Below are positions 1 through 8,842 of a DNA stretch of 64,000 bases, in pieces. A program made the translations under genes and the position numbers. Numbering within the stretch: position 1 is the first letter of the stretch; every line of letters starts with the position of its first letter. The stretch is from Shewanella corallii (lineage in GTDB: Bacteria; Pseudomonadota; Gammaproteobacteria; Enterobacterales; Shewanellaceae), in the NCBI RefSeq assembly GCF_023349125.1, contig NZ_JAKIKT010000011.1, positions 41,220 to 105,219 of the forward strand, written 5' to 3'. The notes beneath the pieces were generated by a model. It ran no database searches, was not told where the DNA came from, and saw nothing but the letters and a program-made list of their open reading frames with translations.

Positions 1-1935
1 GGTGACATAGTGCTGTTGTTTGTCGTTCAGGCCTGAGTTCATGGCCAGGTGAGCCATACCGATAATGGCATTCATTGGAGTACGGATTTCGTGACTCATA
101 TTGGCCAGGAACTCACCCTTGGCCTTGGAGGCATCATCGGCGGCATCTTTGGCGGAGCGCAGCTCAAGCTCCAGGTCTTTCTGTTCGGTAACATCTACAA
201 ACAGACCCACAATACCTTTTGGCGCGCCTTTGCTGGAGTAGTAGGTCGCCTCATAAATACTGATATGACGTTGCTGATCTTCAGCATTCTTGAGGTTTAA
301 TTCGTACTGGGTGGCGCCGGGAGAGTCCATCAGGGCTTTTTCGGCATTGTCGAAGATAGCTGCGATATCGGCAGGGAAGTGATCCTCAGGCTTGGTTTGC
401 AGAATGTCGGTTTCAAACATACCGATAAAGTCACTGAAGCCATTGTTCACACCCAGGTACTTGCCTTCCGCATCCCGGAAGTACATGGGGCTTGGAATCG
501 CATTGAGTACCTGCTGGTTAAATTCGAGTTGTTCAGCAATCTGACGCTCAGCCTTAGCTTGTTGTTCGGCGTTACGGGTCAGCTCAAGGTTGATGGCCAG
601 ATCAGAGCGGATAAGCCCCAGCCAATCCAGACTGGCATCCTGCAGTGGCGAGGCGGTTCCCAACTCCAGCAAGCCGATGACCCTTTCATTCACCTGCAGA
701 GGGAAGAAGTGCAACTCGCACAAAGTCAGCTCGCCGCTGACCAGAGGGATCTTGTACTTGTCACCCAGGTCACGCAGGGCGAAGTGCTTTTTGGAGTAGA
801 GCAGACTCATCTGGATACTGTCTGCTGCAGTCAGTTCTTTGGAGGCGTCTTCGCTGTAGCCAAAGCCGGAAATACGAACCAATTGGTCGTTGTCATAGGT
901 GTACAGGCCAATCAAAGGCAGCTGGAAGCGACTGGCCAGGAAGTCGATAATGCAACGACCGAAATCTTCACCGTTCTCACTGTCACGCATCACATCGGTG
1001 AACTCTTTAATGGAGGCGTTGGATTTCAGCTGGTTGCTGACTTCGCTGAAAATCAGGTTGAGTGCTTTGGCCTGGGGGGTAAAGGCACCCTTGTTGTTCT
1101 CTCTGAGCTGGAACTCATAGTCGCGTTTGGCGACCTGGTTCACCAGACGCTTCTGCATTCTGTCTGCCGGTGACAGATACCAGCGCCACAGGAAGAAAAA
1201 GCAACTGACCAGAGCGAGCAGGGTAATAGAGAAGATCCACATCTGCAGATAGTTAAGGGTATGCAGTTGATCACTGGAGGCCTGCCATTCGCTGGTGGCT
1301 CTGTCGCTGACGTTACGGTAGAAGTCGCCAATCGGGCTCATAATGCGCCCTTTTTCCTGGAAGTAACTGTTTCCAAACAGCAGATCCAGTGCTTTTTGTT
1401 GGTCTGGTGAGACCTTAAGTATCCCTTTCTTGTTGCGCTCCAATCCTTCCACGGCATCGAACGCCTGGCGCTCCAGATTGACCAGGTTATCTGAGTAGGC
1501 CAGTGCCTGGCGCAGCAGGCCCAGTTCCATCTCATTAATGCCGGACTCAGACATGCGCTCAAGCAACGAGGCATAGCGTTTATCCGGGTTGTTGCCCGGG
1601 CGCAGTATTTCAGAGGGCATGGCAACCCTGTCCCAGTATTCAAACTGATGGCCATCCGGTACAGGTGAAGCGCCATTGCGTACCGCGAGGACCTGGTTAA
1701 ACAGTTGTTTCCACTTGGGATTACCTGTGGCTGCATAGGCTCTGGCGAATTTAGTCAGATTGTCTGAGCTCTGCTTTAACTCCTGCGCCAACAAGATGCG
1801 CTCCTGGGTCAGCAACATACGCTGATCAAGGTTCCTGCTTTGTTCCTCAATTTGCACGAACAATATGCCCATCGTGATCATCAACAGGGTGATCACTGAA
1901 AAGAGAACAAGGAAAATAATCCGAATCGAGCTCAT
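1..1935 (-). CDS. Sensor histidine kinase, membrane-bound, GAF-PAS-HisKA (C-terminus outside window)
   Basis: Reading the minus strand from ATG at 1935 gives an open frame of 645 codons running off the window edge. One membrane segment lies near residues 5-26 and another near 230-252, enclosing a periplasmic domain of about 200 residues. These are followed by a GAF-like region (about 320-450), a PAS domain (about 470-585) and a short coiled coil. The HisKA H-box HEIRTPMNAIIGM has its phospho-acceptor His at residue 615. The ATPase domain and any receiver or Hpt domain lie outside the window. This H-box type (HEIRTPMN) is usual in hybrid kinases, so a receiver domain beyond the edge is likely (inference). 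It diverges from the HD-GYP response regulator at 2086, a plausible partner. The ligand of the sensor domain is unknown. Confidence 0.9.
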   Translation of the reverse strand, partial: MSSIRIIFLVLFSVITLLMITMGILFVQIEEQSRNLDQRMLLTQERILLAQELKQSSDNLTKFARAYAATGNPKWKQLFNQVLAVRNGASPVPDGHQFEYWDRVAMPSEILRPGNNPDKRYASLLERMSESGINEMELGLLRQALAYSDNLVNLERQAFDAVEGLERNKKGILKVSPDQQKALDLLFGNSYFQEKGRIMSPIGDFYRNVSDRATSEWQASSDQLHTLNYLQMWIFSITLLALVSCFFFLWRWYLSPADRMQKRLVNQVAKRDYEFQLRENNKGAFTPQAKALNLIFSEVSNQLKSNASIKEFTDVMRDSENGEDFGRCIIDFLASRFQLPLIGLYTYDNDQLVRISGFGYSEDASKELTAADSIQMSLLYSKKHFALRDLGDKYKIPLVSGELTLCELHFFPLQVNERVIGLLELGTASPLQDASLDWLGLIRSDLAINLELTRNAEQQAKAERQIAEQLEFNQQVLNAIPSPMYFRDAEGKYLGVNNGFSDFIGMFETDILQTKPEDHFPADIAAIFDNAEKALMDSPGATQYELNLKNAEDQQRHISIYEATYYSSKGAPKGIVGLFVDVTEQKDLELELRSAKDAADDASKAKGEFLANMSHEIRTPMNAIIGMAHLAMNSGLNDKQQHYVT

Positions 1936-2085
1936 TGTGTTGTCCTGTTATCGCCTGAGTTGCCTATTTTTGCTGACACCGACTAGATTTAATTTATGGC
2001 ATGCACTTGCCGACCAGATTAAGTGTAGGTCACAGGGGAGTTTTTTGTGGCAAATGGCCCATAACCGGGCAAAGAGGACAACACA

Positions 2086-3171
2086 GTGGAAACTAAAACA
2101 AAATCGAACGTGTTGATCGTGGACGATGCACCTGAAAACCTGCAGCTGCTGAATGGCTTGCTGAAGGACAGTTATCAGGTCAAAGCCGCCAACAATGGCG
2201 AGCGCGCACTGGAGATAGTGGAAAAAACGCCCATAGATATCATATTGCTCGATGTTGTTATGCCAATGATGGATGGCTATGAGGTCTGCCGCCGCCTTAA
2301 GGCAGATAGTAAGTATTCTGATATTCCGGTGATTTTTCTTACCGCCAAAGACTCAAGCAGGGATGAGCAGTACGGCTTTGATTTGGGGGCCAGCGACTAC
2401 ATTGCCAAGCCGGTGAGTCCGCCCGTGGTGCTGGCCCGGGTGCGTACGCATCTGCAGGTAAAAGCGTCTCAGGATTTTCTGAAAGATCAGAACTCCTTCC
2501 TTGAAGCGGAAGTTCGCAAGCGGATGAAGCAGGTCAGCGAAGTGCAGGATGTGACTATCTCGGCGCTGGCCAGTCTGGCCGAAACCCGGGATCAGGAAAC
2601 CGGTTACCATATTCGCCGCACCCAGTGGTATGTGAAGTTGTTGGCTGAGAAAGTGAAGGATCACCCCAGATTTTGTGATGAGTTGACCCCGGAAATCATT
2701 GATGCCTTTTTTAAGTCTGCGCCTTTGCATGATGTGGGTAAAGTGGGTATCGCCGACAACGTGCTGCTAAAACCGGGCAAGCTGACCGCTGAAGAGTTCG
2801 AAATCATGAAGGGGCACGCCTACCTTGGGTTCCATGCGCTGGAGATGGCGGAGCAGGAGATAGGTACGGAGGATTCCTTTTTGACCGCAGCCAAGGATAT
2901 TGCCCACTATCACCATGAAAAGTGGGATGGCAGTGGTTATCCCAATGGTTTGAGCGGTGAGGATATTCCATTGTCGGCCCGCTTGATGGCGATTGCCGAT
3001 GTGTACGACGCGCTGATCAGTAAGCGTGTATACAAGGATGCCATGCCCCATGACAAGGCGCTGGAAATTATCCGCGAAGGGCGCGGCAGTCACTTCGACC
3101 CGGACCTGATCGATGCCTTCTTTGAAATTGAACATCAGTTTATGGAGATCGCCGAGAAGTACAAAGACTGA
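2086..3171 (+). CDS. Response regulator with HD-GYP domain (c-di-GMP phosphodiesterase)
   Basis: 361 residues starting at GTG 2086, with an AGAGGA-like ribosome site about 7 bases upstream. Residues 8-125 form a CheY-like receiver with the acidic pair near residues 13-14, phospho-acceptor Asp56 and the conserved Lys108. An HD-GYP domain follows from about 155: HD at 215-216 and the family signature HHEKWDGSGYP at about 276-286. The family hydrolyses the bacterial second messenger c-di-GMP, here presumably in response to phosphorylation. The divergent histidine kinase is the likely phospho-donor, since no other kinase is adjacent. A strong intrinsic terminator follows at 3190. All metal-binding residues that I can check by eye are present, so an active enzyme is likely. 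Confidence 0.92.
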   Translation: METKTKSNVLIVDDAPENLQLLNGLLKDSYQVKAANNGERALEIVEKTPIDIILLDVVMPMMDGYEVCRRLKADSKYSDIPVIFLTAKDSSRDEQYGFDLGASDYIAKPVSPPVVLARVRTHLQVKASQDFLKDQNSFLEAEVRKRMKQVSEVQDVTISALASLAETRDQETGYHIRRTQWYVKLLAEKVKDHPRFCDELTPEIIDAFFKSAPLHDVGKVGIADNVLLKPGKLTAEEFEIMKGHAYLGFHALEMAEQEIGTEDSFLTAAKDIAHYHHEKWDGSGYPNGLSGEDIPLSARLMAIADVYDALISKRVYKDAMPHDKALEIIREGRGSHFDPDLIDAFFEIEHQFMEIAEKYKD

Positions 3172-3189
3172 CTGGTCAACATGTTATTA

Positions 3190-3214
3190 AAAAGCCGGGC
3201 ACCGCCCGGCTTTT
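3190..3214. terminator. Bidirectional intrinsic terminator
   Basis: AAAAGCCGGGC and GCCCGGCTTTTT flank a very short loop, giving a GC-rich stem with A-tract and T-tract on either side. It sits between the HD-GYP gene and the convergent ETF-QO gene and can serve both. Confidence 0.9.
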
Positions 3215-3245
3215 TACGTTTCAGTGGTCCTGCCCTGAAACAGGA

Positions 3246-4895
3246 TTACATATTCGGATAGTTGGGGCCGCCGCCACCCTCAGGGGTGACCCAGGTGATG
3301 TTTTGACTTGGGTCCTTGATATCACAGGTTTTACAGTGGATGCAGTTCTGACTGTTAATCACAAACTTTGGCTGACCTTCATCCTCAACAATCTCATATA
3401 CTCCTGCAGGGCAGTAACGCTGGGCCGGCTCATCATATTTGATCAGATTCACCTGCACCGGAATATTAGGGTCGGTCAGCTTGAGATGACAGGGCTGGTC
3501 TTCCTCGTGATAGGTGTTGGACAGATAGACAGAAGAGAGTTTGTCGAAGGTGAGTTTGCCGTCCGGCTTGGGATACTCAATCTTTGGATAGTCGCTGGCG
3601 GCCGCCATCTGGGCATAGTCCGGCTTGTCATCCCGCAAGGTGACAGGGAATTTGCCGCCAAACCAGTTTTGGTCCACATAGTTGAACGCGCCACCCAGCA
3701 AGGTGCCGAACTTGTGCATGGCCGGGCCAAAGTTGCGGGAGCGGTAAAGCTCCTCATGGAGCCAGGATTGCTCAAACCTGTCCTGGAAGCAGTTCAGATC
3801 TTTGCCGCCCTCTACGCCAGCCATCAGAGCTTCGCCCAGCGTATCCGCTGCCAGCATGCCACTCTTAATCGCTGTGTGGGTGCCTTTAATCTTGGCGAAG
3901 TTCAGGGTACCGGCGTCGCAGCCGATCATCAGGCCACCGGGGAAGCTCATCTTGGGCAGTGAGTTCAGGCCGCCCTTGGCAATGGCGCGAGCACCATAGG
4001 TAACCCTTTCACCACCGGCCAGATTGGTGGCAATCACAGGATGGGTCTTGAAGCGTTGGAACTCATCAAAGGGGCTCAGGTGTGGGTTTGAGTAGTTAAG
4101 GTCAACAATCAGGCCTACTACTACTTGATTGTTCTCCAAATGATAGAGGAAGCCACCGCCCGATGCGCCTTGATTCAGTGGCCAGCCCCCACTGTGGACC
4201 ACCTTGCCAGGCTGGTGAAGCTCATCCGGTACTGTCCACAACTCTTTAAAGCCCAGGCCATAGTGTTGAGGTGATTTGCCGTTATCCAGGTGGAATTGTT
4301 CAATCAGCTGTTTGCCCAGATGGCCGTGACACCCTTCAGACAACACAGTGTACTTGGCGTGCAGTTCCATACCCGGCATATGGCCATCTTTTGGTTGACC
4401 ATCGGCACCTATGCCCATATCGCCAATCAGTATGCCTTTGACGCTGCCATCTTCGTGGTACAGCATTTCACTGGCGGCAAAGCCGGGGAAGATTTCAACG
4501 CCCATCTCTTCAGCCTGTTCGGCGAGCCAGCGGCACAGGTTACCCACGCTGATAATATAGTTGCCCTGATTGTGCATACTTCTGGGCGTCAGCGACTCGG
4601 GCATCAGCTTTGAGTCACTTTCAGACTTAAACAGATAAATTTCATCGTGGCTGACAGGGGTATGCAGTGGGGCTCCACGCTCCTGCCAGTCAGGGAAGAG
4701 TTCGGTCAGTACTTTGGGCTCGAACACGGCACCGGACAGAATATGGGCACCCACTTCGGAGCCTTTTTCTACCACGCATACCGTCAGTTCTTTGCCTGAA
4801 TCCCTGGAAATCTGCATCAGGCGGCAAGCGGTGGCCAGGCCGGCCGGACCTGCGCCCACGATGACAACATCAAACTCCATAAATTCGCGTTCCAT
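3246..4895 (-). CDS. Electron transfer flavoprotein-ubiquinone oxidoreductase
   Basis: 549 residues, the normal length for ETF-QO (ETFDH family). The enzyme passes electrons from electron-transfer flavoprotein (fatty-acid and amino-acid oxidation) to the ubiquinone pool at the inner membrane. An N-terminal FAD dinucleotide fold GAGPAG lies near residue 14. A C-terminal 4Fe-4S ferredoxin-like motif CIHCKTCDIKDP is near residue 520, followed by the family's GGGGPNYP tail. Start ATG 4895 has an AGGAG about 10 bases upstream; a second in-frame ATG five codons on (4880) is a possible alternative. No etfA/etfB genes lie in this window, so the partner flavoprotein is encoded elsewhere. The gene is monocistronic, with terminator 3190-3214 downstream. 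Confidence 0.95.
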   Translation of the reverse strand: MEREFMEFDVVIVGAGPAGLATACRLMQISRDSGKELTVCVVEKGSEVGAHILSGAVFEPKVLTELFPDWQERGAPLHTPVSHDEIYLFKSESDSKLMPESLTPRSMHNQGNYIISVGNLCRWLAEQAEEMGVEIFPGFAASEMLYHEDGSVKGILIGDMGIGADGQPKDGHMPGMELHAKYTVLSEGCHGHLGKQLIEQFHLDNGKSPQHYGLGFKELWTVPDELHQPGKVVHSGGWPLNQGASGGGFLYHLENNQVVVGLIVDLNYSNPHLSPFDEFQRFKTHPVIATNLAGGERVTYGARAIAKGGLNSLPKMSFPGGLMIGCDAGTLNFAKIKGTHTAIKSGMLAADTLGEALMAGVEGGKDLNCFQDRFEQSWLHEELYRSRNFGPAMHKFGTLLGGAFNYVDQNWFGGKFPVTLRDDKPDYAQMAAASDYPKIEYPKPDGKLTFDKLSSVYLSNTYHEEDQPCHLKLTDPNIPVQVNLIKYDEPAQRYCPAGVYEIVEDEGQPKFVINSQNCIHCKTCDIKDPSQNITWVTPEGGGGPNYPNM

Positions 4896-5048
4896 TCTCC
4901 CTCACTCCTTTTGTTGTCCCGGTGATTTTCCAATTGTTTTTGTTGTTTTATTGGACGGGGTTGAGATTTTTTGTCCACCATACCCCAAATTCGTACTGTG
5001 TCCCAGCGAGAGATAATGTGCGGCATGGTTCAATATTTATTTTTTATG

Positions 5049-5064
5049 GGTGACCAGTGTCACA
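5049..5064. promoter_or_regulatory. Candidate CRP/FNR-type site upstream of moaA
   Basis: GGTGA-CCAGTG-TCACA matches nine of ten bases of the CRP half-sites TGTGA-N6-TCACA. Its centre lies about 93 bases upstream of the predicted moaA transcription start. It also lies between moaA and the divergent ETF-QO gene, so it could serve either one. Confidence 0.4.
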
Positions 5065-5114
5065 AATAGTTCACGCAAAGGTTAACGCCTGGATGAATTA
5101 GCGGCAATTCAGGT

Positions 5115-5143
5115 GTTAATTCGACGATTTTTGAGCATATAAT
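5115..5143 (+). promoter_or_regulatory. Predicted sigma70 promoter of the moa-mod operon
   Basis: A perfect TATAAT lies at 5138-5143. The -35 position at 17-base spacing (GTTAAT) is poor, which suggests activator dependence. The predicted start, near 5150, falls just before the conserved Moco-motif RNA. Confidence 0.55.
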
Positions 5144-5152
5144 GCGGTATTG

Positions 5153-5265
5153 ACGGTTCTCCGAGCTTCTAACCCTACGTCCACATGATACGGGTTGTTA
5201 GCCGTGGTGAAAAAGCCACCGGGGTGAAGAAAGAAATGACTTCGCCTCCCGTGTTTGGAAAGGTG
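5153..5265 (+). ncRNA. Moco-motif riboswitch (molybdenum cofactor sensing leader RNA)
   Basis: The leader between the predicted start and moaA contains blocks that I recognise from the Moco RNA motif: CTCCGAGC (5159-5166), a GTCCAC block, ACGGGTTGTTAGCC, and a paired GGTGAAAAAGCCACC hairpin. Then comes a CCGGGGTGAAG...ATGACTTCGCC block ending in GGAAAGGTG, which doubles as the moaA ribosome site. The family regulates Moco synthesis genes, and the overlap with the ribosome site suggests translational control (inference). Recognition is from memory of the consensus. A covariance-model search with the Rfam Moco RNA family would settle it. Confidence 0.85.
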
Positions 5266-5268
5266 ATC

Positions 5269-6249
5269 ATGTCCCTGCTTCAAGACGACTTCGGTCGCAA
5301 ATTTCAATATTTGCGCATGTCGGTTACCGATGTGTGTAATTTCAAATGCAGCTACTGTCTGCCTGACGGCTATCGTCCGGACGGTAAGCCCAAGTTTCTT
5401 AATCTCAATGAGATTGAAAACCTGATCAGTGCCTTCGCCAAAGTGGGTACCCGCAAGGTACGTATTACCGGCGGTGAGCCAACCCTGCGCAAAGACTTCA
5501 CTGACATAGTGCGTCTGGTGGCAGACCATCAGGATATTCGCACTGTGGCGACTACTACCAATGGTTATCGCCTGGCCCAGCACGCCAAAGAGTGGTACGA
5601 CGCAGGCCTGCGCCGTATCAATGTCTCTGTGGATAGCCTGGACCCGCGCATGTTTTACCAGATCACCGGCGAGAACAAGTTCGATGAGGTGATGCGGGGA
5701 ATCGATGCGGCGCTGGAAGCCGGTTTCGAGCGGGTAAAGGTGAATGCGGTTCTGCTGAAAGATCTCAATGACAAAGATCTGCCTGCTTTCCTTAACTGGA
5801 TTAAGGGCACGCCAATCGACCTGAGATTTATCGAGCTGATGGAAACCGGTCTTGGTCATGATTACTTCAAGGCCCACCATCTGGCGGGTGCCGATATTCG
5901 TGCGCAACTGCTGCAAAGCGGTTGGAGCAAAGATATCAGCAGCAGTGAAGATGGTCCGGCACAAAACTTCAGCCACCCTGATTACCAGGGGCGTATCGGT
6001 CTGATCATGCCCTATGAGCAGAACTTCTGCGCCAGTTGTAACCGACTGCGGGTATCCGCCAAGGGTAAGCTGCACCTGTGCCTGTTTACCGAGTCAGGTG
6101 TCGACCTGAGGGATCTGCTGCAGTCCCCTGAGCAACAGGGTGAGTTGATTGAGCGGCTGCATCAGCAGCTGCACAACAAGAAAGAAACCCACTATCTGCA
6201 CCAGGGTGTGACCGGGGTAACCCAGCATCTGGCATCGATTGGCGGCTGA
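5269..6249 (+). CDS. moaA: GTP 3',8-cyclase MoaA
   Basis: Radical-SAM enzyme for the first step of molybdenum cofactor synthesis: with MoaC it converts GTP to cyclic pyranopterin monophosphate. 326 residues from ATG 5269, preceded by AAGGTG. An ATG 84 bases upstream is in frame but lies inside the riboswitch and lengthens the protein beyond the family, so I reject it. The N-terminal 4Fe-4S ligands are Cys23, Cys27 and Cys30 (CNFKCSYC). The second cluster motif is near the C-terminus (FCASCNRLRVS...LHLC). The C-terminal Gly-Gly tail needed by MoaA is present (IGG). First gene of moaABCDE-modABC. Confidence 0.97.
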   Translation: MSLLQDDFGRKFQYLRMSVTDVCNFKCSYCLPDGYRPDGKPKFLNLNEIENLISAFAKVGTRKVRITGGEPTLRKDFTDIVRLVADHQDIRTVATTTNGYRLAQHAKEWYDAGLRRINVSVDSLDPRMFYQITGENKFDEVMRGIDAALEAGFERVKVNAVLLKDLNDKDLPAFLNWIKGTPIDLRFIELMETGLGHDYFKAHHLAGADIRAQLLQSGWSKDISSSEDGPAQNFSHPDYQGRIGLIMPYEQNFCASCNRLRVSAKGKLHLCLFTESGVDLRDLLQSPEQQGELIERLHQQLHNKKETHYLHQGVTGVTQHLASIGG

Positions 6250-6302
6250 TATTGCCGCCAGCGATGCGCCATCGCGTTTGAACAATTTAAGTTGGAAGCT
6301 TT

Positions 6303-6824
6303 ATGGGACACTGTACTCAAAGCCAGTTTCAGCCGCTGAATATTGCCGTGCTGACCCTGTCGGATACCCGTACCTTTGACAATGATACCTCTGGTCAGTT
6401 TCTGGAAGATGCACTGACTGAAGCCGGCCACAAGCTGGTGGACCGCAAATTGATCAAAGATGACAAGTACCTTATCCGCAGCGTGATCTCTCAGTGGATT
6501 GCCGATGAGAATGTGCAGGTTGTGATCTCAACCGGTGGCACAGGTTTCACCAAAAGGGACAATACCCCGGAAGCCGTGAGCGTGTTGTTTGACCGCAGCA
6601 TTGAAGGTTTCGGCGAACTGTTTCGTCATTTAAGTTTTCTGGAGCTGGGCAGCTCCACTGTGCAGTCTCGTGCCCTGGGTGGCATGGCCAATGGCACAGC
6701 AATATTTTGTCTGCCCGGTTCAACCGGCGCCTGCCGCACTGGCTGGAAGATTCTGGCCGAGCAGCTGGACGCACGCCACAGACCCTGTAATTTCGTGCCT
6801 CACCTGAAGTCGGTGGCAGAATAA
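6303..6824 (+). CDS. moaB: Molybdopterin adenylyltransferase-like MoaB
   Basis: 173 residues, typical of MoaB. The MoCF/MoeA-like fold binds molybdopterin; GGTGF near residue 79 (ISTGGTGFTKRDNTPEA) and the LPGSTGACRTGW segment near residue 138 are the family signatures. MoaB-type proteins adenylate molybdopterin or bind it. In E. coli MogA carries this activity, and no mogA is present here, so this copy may do the job (inference). It starts at ATG 6303, 53 bases after moaA, and belongs to the same operon. Confidence 0.95.
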   Translation: MGHCTQSQFQPLNIAVLTLSDTRTFDNDTSGQFLEDALTEAGHKLVDRKLIKDDKYLIRSVISQWIADENVQVVISTGGTGFTKRDNTPEAVSVLFDRSIEGFGELFRHLSFLELGSSTVQSRALGGMANGTAIFCLPGSTGACRTGWKILAEQLDARHRPCNFVPHLKSVAE

Positions 6825-6840
6825 ACGTTAAGGATTTCCC

Positions 6841-7317
6841 ATGACCCAGGCTTTTACCCATATCAATGCCGACGGCAACGCTCACATGGTTGATGTGACC
6901 GACAAACAGGTTACCGAGCGCGAAGCCCGTGCCGAGGCTTTTATCGAAATGGCGCCGGATACGCTGGCAATGATTATGAGCGGCAGTCACCACAAGGGTG
7001 ATGTGTTCGCCACTGCCCGTATCGCAGGTATTCAGGCCGCCAAGAAAACCTCAGACCTTATTCCTCTGTGTCACCCATTGATGCTGACCAAGGTTGAGGT
7101 AGAGCTTGAGCCTCAGGTTGAACATAACCGTGTGCGCATTACCTCTCTGTGCAAGCTGTCCGGTAAGACAGGCGTAGAGATGGAGGCCCTGACAGCGGCC
7201 TCTGCTGCAGCCCTGACCATCTATGACATGTGTAAGGCGGTGCAGAAAGATATGGTGATTACCCAGGTTCGCCTGCTGGAGAAGCGTGGCGGAAAATCCG
7301 GTCACTTCAAGGTGTAA
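6841..7317 (+). CDS. moaC: Cyclic pyranopterin monophosphate synthase MoaC
   Basis: 158 residues. It converts the MoaA product, 3',8-cyclo-GTP, into cyclic pyranopterin monophosphate. Family signatures are MVDVTDKQVTEREA at the N-terminus, LIPLCHPL in the middle (active-site Cys-His region) and the conserved GVEMEALTA segment. It follows moaB by 16 bases, with an AAGGA site just upstream of the ATG. Length and motifs are normal. Confidence 0.97.
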   Translation: MTQAFTHINADGNAHMVDVTDKQVTEREARAEAFIEMAPDTLAMIMSGSHHKGDVFATARIAGIQAAKKTSDLIPLCHPLMLTKVEVELEPQVEHNRVRITSLCKLSGKTGVEMEALTAASAAALTIYDMCKAVQKDMVITQVRLLEKRGGKSGHFKV

Positions 7318-7321
7318 TAAG

Positions 7322-7573
7322 ATGATTAATGTACTGTTTTTTGCTCAGGTTCGTGAGCTTCTGGGCACGGCCAAAGTTGAAGTGGCCTTCGATGAAAGCC
7401 TGACCACTACTGAAGCCCTGCGCGCCCATCTGGCGGCACAGGACGAGAAGTGGGGCCGGGTGATGGCCAACGATAAGCTGCTGGTGGCGGTGAATCAGAC
7501 CATCAGCAACTGGGAAGCTGGTGTCAAAGATGGCGACGAAGTGGCCTTCTTCCCACCGGTTACCGGAGGTTAA
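7322..7573 (+). CDS. moaD: Molybdopterin synthase sulfur carrier subunit MoaD
   Basis: 83 residues of ubiquitin-like fold ending in the Gly-Gly (VTGG) that MoeB adenylates and that is then thiocarboxylated to donate sulfur. I start at ATG 7322, giving the typical MINVLFFAQVRE opening. An upstream in-frame ATG would only add moaC-overlapping residues. The ribosome site AAGGTG lies inside the moaC 3' end, which suggests translational coupling. The activating enzyme MoeB is encoded about 12 kb away at 19242. Confidence 0.96.
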   Translation: MINVLFFAQVRELLGTAKVEVAFDESLTTTEALRAHLAAQDEKWGRVMANDKLLVAVNQTISNWEAGVKDGDEVAFFPPVTGG

Positions 7574-7574
7574 T

Positions 7575-8024
7575 ATGATTCGGGTTCAGACTCAGGATTT
7601 CGACGTACCAACCGAGTACGCCAGAATTGCCGTCGACCACAGTGACGGCGCTGTTGTGACCTTCGTGGGTAAAGTGCGTGATTTCAACGACGGCAGCAGT
7701 GTGACCGACCTGACCCTGGAGCACTATCCGGGCATGACAGAGTCTGTGCTGGAGCAGATTGAGGCTGAGGCCCGCGAGCGCTGGCCCCTGAACCATGTCA
7801 CCATTATCCACCGTGTGGGGACTATGGCTCTGGGTGAGCAGATCGTCTTTATTGGCGTATCCAGTGCCCACCGCAAGGCTGCTTTTGCTGCCTGTGAGTT
7901 CCTGATCGATTTCCTTAAAACCAAGGCACCTTTCTGGAAACTGGAAGCCGGTGAGCAGGGTGAGCACTGGGTGGAAGCCCGTGACTCCGACGAGCAGGCT
8001 GCCAAAATGTGGGAACAGGAGTAA
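7575..8024 (+). CDS. moaE: Molybdopterin synthase catalytic subunit MoaE
   Basis: 149 residues. Forms the heterotetramer with MoaD that inserts two sulfurs into cyclic pyranopterin monophosphate. Visible family segments are FVGKVRDFNDG, HYPGMTE, HRVG...GE and the conserved FLKTKAPFWKLE, which carries the active-site lysines. The start ATG 7575 has a strong GGAGGT 5 bases upstream that overlaps the end of moaD. The start at 7521 inside moaD is rejected. Confidence 0.96.
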   Translation: MIRVQTQDFDVPTEYARIAVDHSDGAVVTFVGKVRDFNDGSSVTDLTLEHYPGMTESVLEQIEAEARERWPLNHVTIIHRVGTMALGEQIVFIGVSSAHRKAAFAACEFLIDFLKTKAPFWKLEAGEQGEHWVEARDSDEQAAKMWEQE

Positions 8025-8030
8025 TCTGCT

Positions 8031-8831
8031 GTGAAAATCCTGACCCGGTCGCTGTCGCGATTCCTGATGTCCATCTCTTTGGGGCTGGGGATATTGCTGC
8101 CAACGCTGATGGTACCGGCCTTTGCTGATACTCCGGCGATTGCTGCTGCAGCCAATATCAAGTTTGCCCTCGACGACATCGCCAAAGGCTTTACCCGTGA
8201 CACGGGACACAGGGTCAGAATCTCCTATGGTTCCTCCGGCAACTTTGTTGCCCAGATTAAAAATGGTGCACCGTTTCAGCTGTTTATGTCGGCGGATGAG
8301 AAGTATATCCATCAACTGACGGCGGACGGTCTGGTGAGCGCTGAGCCGGTGGAATACGCCGTCGGTCGGTTGGCTCTGGCGGCACCGAAAAACTCGCCAC
8401 TGACCCTGGATACAGAGCTTAATGGCCTTAAGGCCATGCTGGTGGCGGGAAAAATTAAGCGCTTTGCCATCGCCAACCCTGAACATGCCCCCTATGGAGA
8501 GCGTGCCAAAGAGTACCTTGAGCACTTCAGCCTGTGGCAGCAAGCCGAGCCCAAACTCATCTATGGTGAAAATGCCTCTCAGGCGGCGCAGTTCGCTATC
8601 AGTGGTTCAACGCAGGGCGGCATAGTGCCTTTGTCGCTGGTAAAAGCGCCGCAGTTTATGGCCCGCGCCAACTATATTGAGTTGCCGAATGAATTCCACG
8701 GCAGTCTGGCTCAGGATATGGTGCTGCTGCCCAATGCCGGAGAAGTGGCGCAATCTTTCTATCAGTATCTGCAGTCCGACAGGGCCAGGCAGGTATTCCT
8801 CAACTACGGATTCGGTCTGCCGGCTGAATAG
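8031..8831 (+). CDS. modA: Molybdate ABC transporter, periplasmic binding protein ModA
   Basis: 266 residues starting at GTG 8031, seven bases after moaE. An N-terminal signal peptide ends near residue 33 (VPAFA-DTP). The mature protein shows ModA hallmarks: AAAANIKFAL, a YGSSGNF ligand loop and an ENASQAAQFAISGS segment. It captures molybdate or tungstate in the periplasm for ModBC. Its position directly behind moaE places uptake under the same leader RNA as cofactor synthesis. Confidence 0.93.
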   Translation: MKILTRSLSRFLMSISLGLGILLPTLMVPAFADTPAIAAAANIKFALDDIAKGFTRDTGHRVRISYGSSGNFVAQIKNGAPFQLFMSADEKYIHQLTADGLVSAEPVEYAVGRLALAAPKNSPLTLDTELNGLKAMLVAGKIKRFAIANPEHAPYGERAKEYLEHFSLWQQAEPKLIYGENASQAAQFAISGSTQGGIVPLSLVKAPQFMARANYIELPNEFHGSLAQDMVLLPNAGEVAQSFYQYLQSDRARQVFLNYGFGLPAE

Positions 8832-8842
8832 GAAACTGGACT

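Noticed and set aside
5185..5268. N-terminal extension of MoaA from ATG 5185
   Set aside because: It would translate the riboswitch; the family starts at the ATG at 5269 with a good ribosome site.
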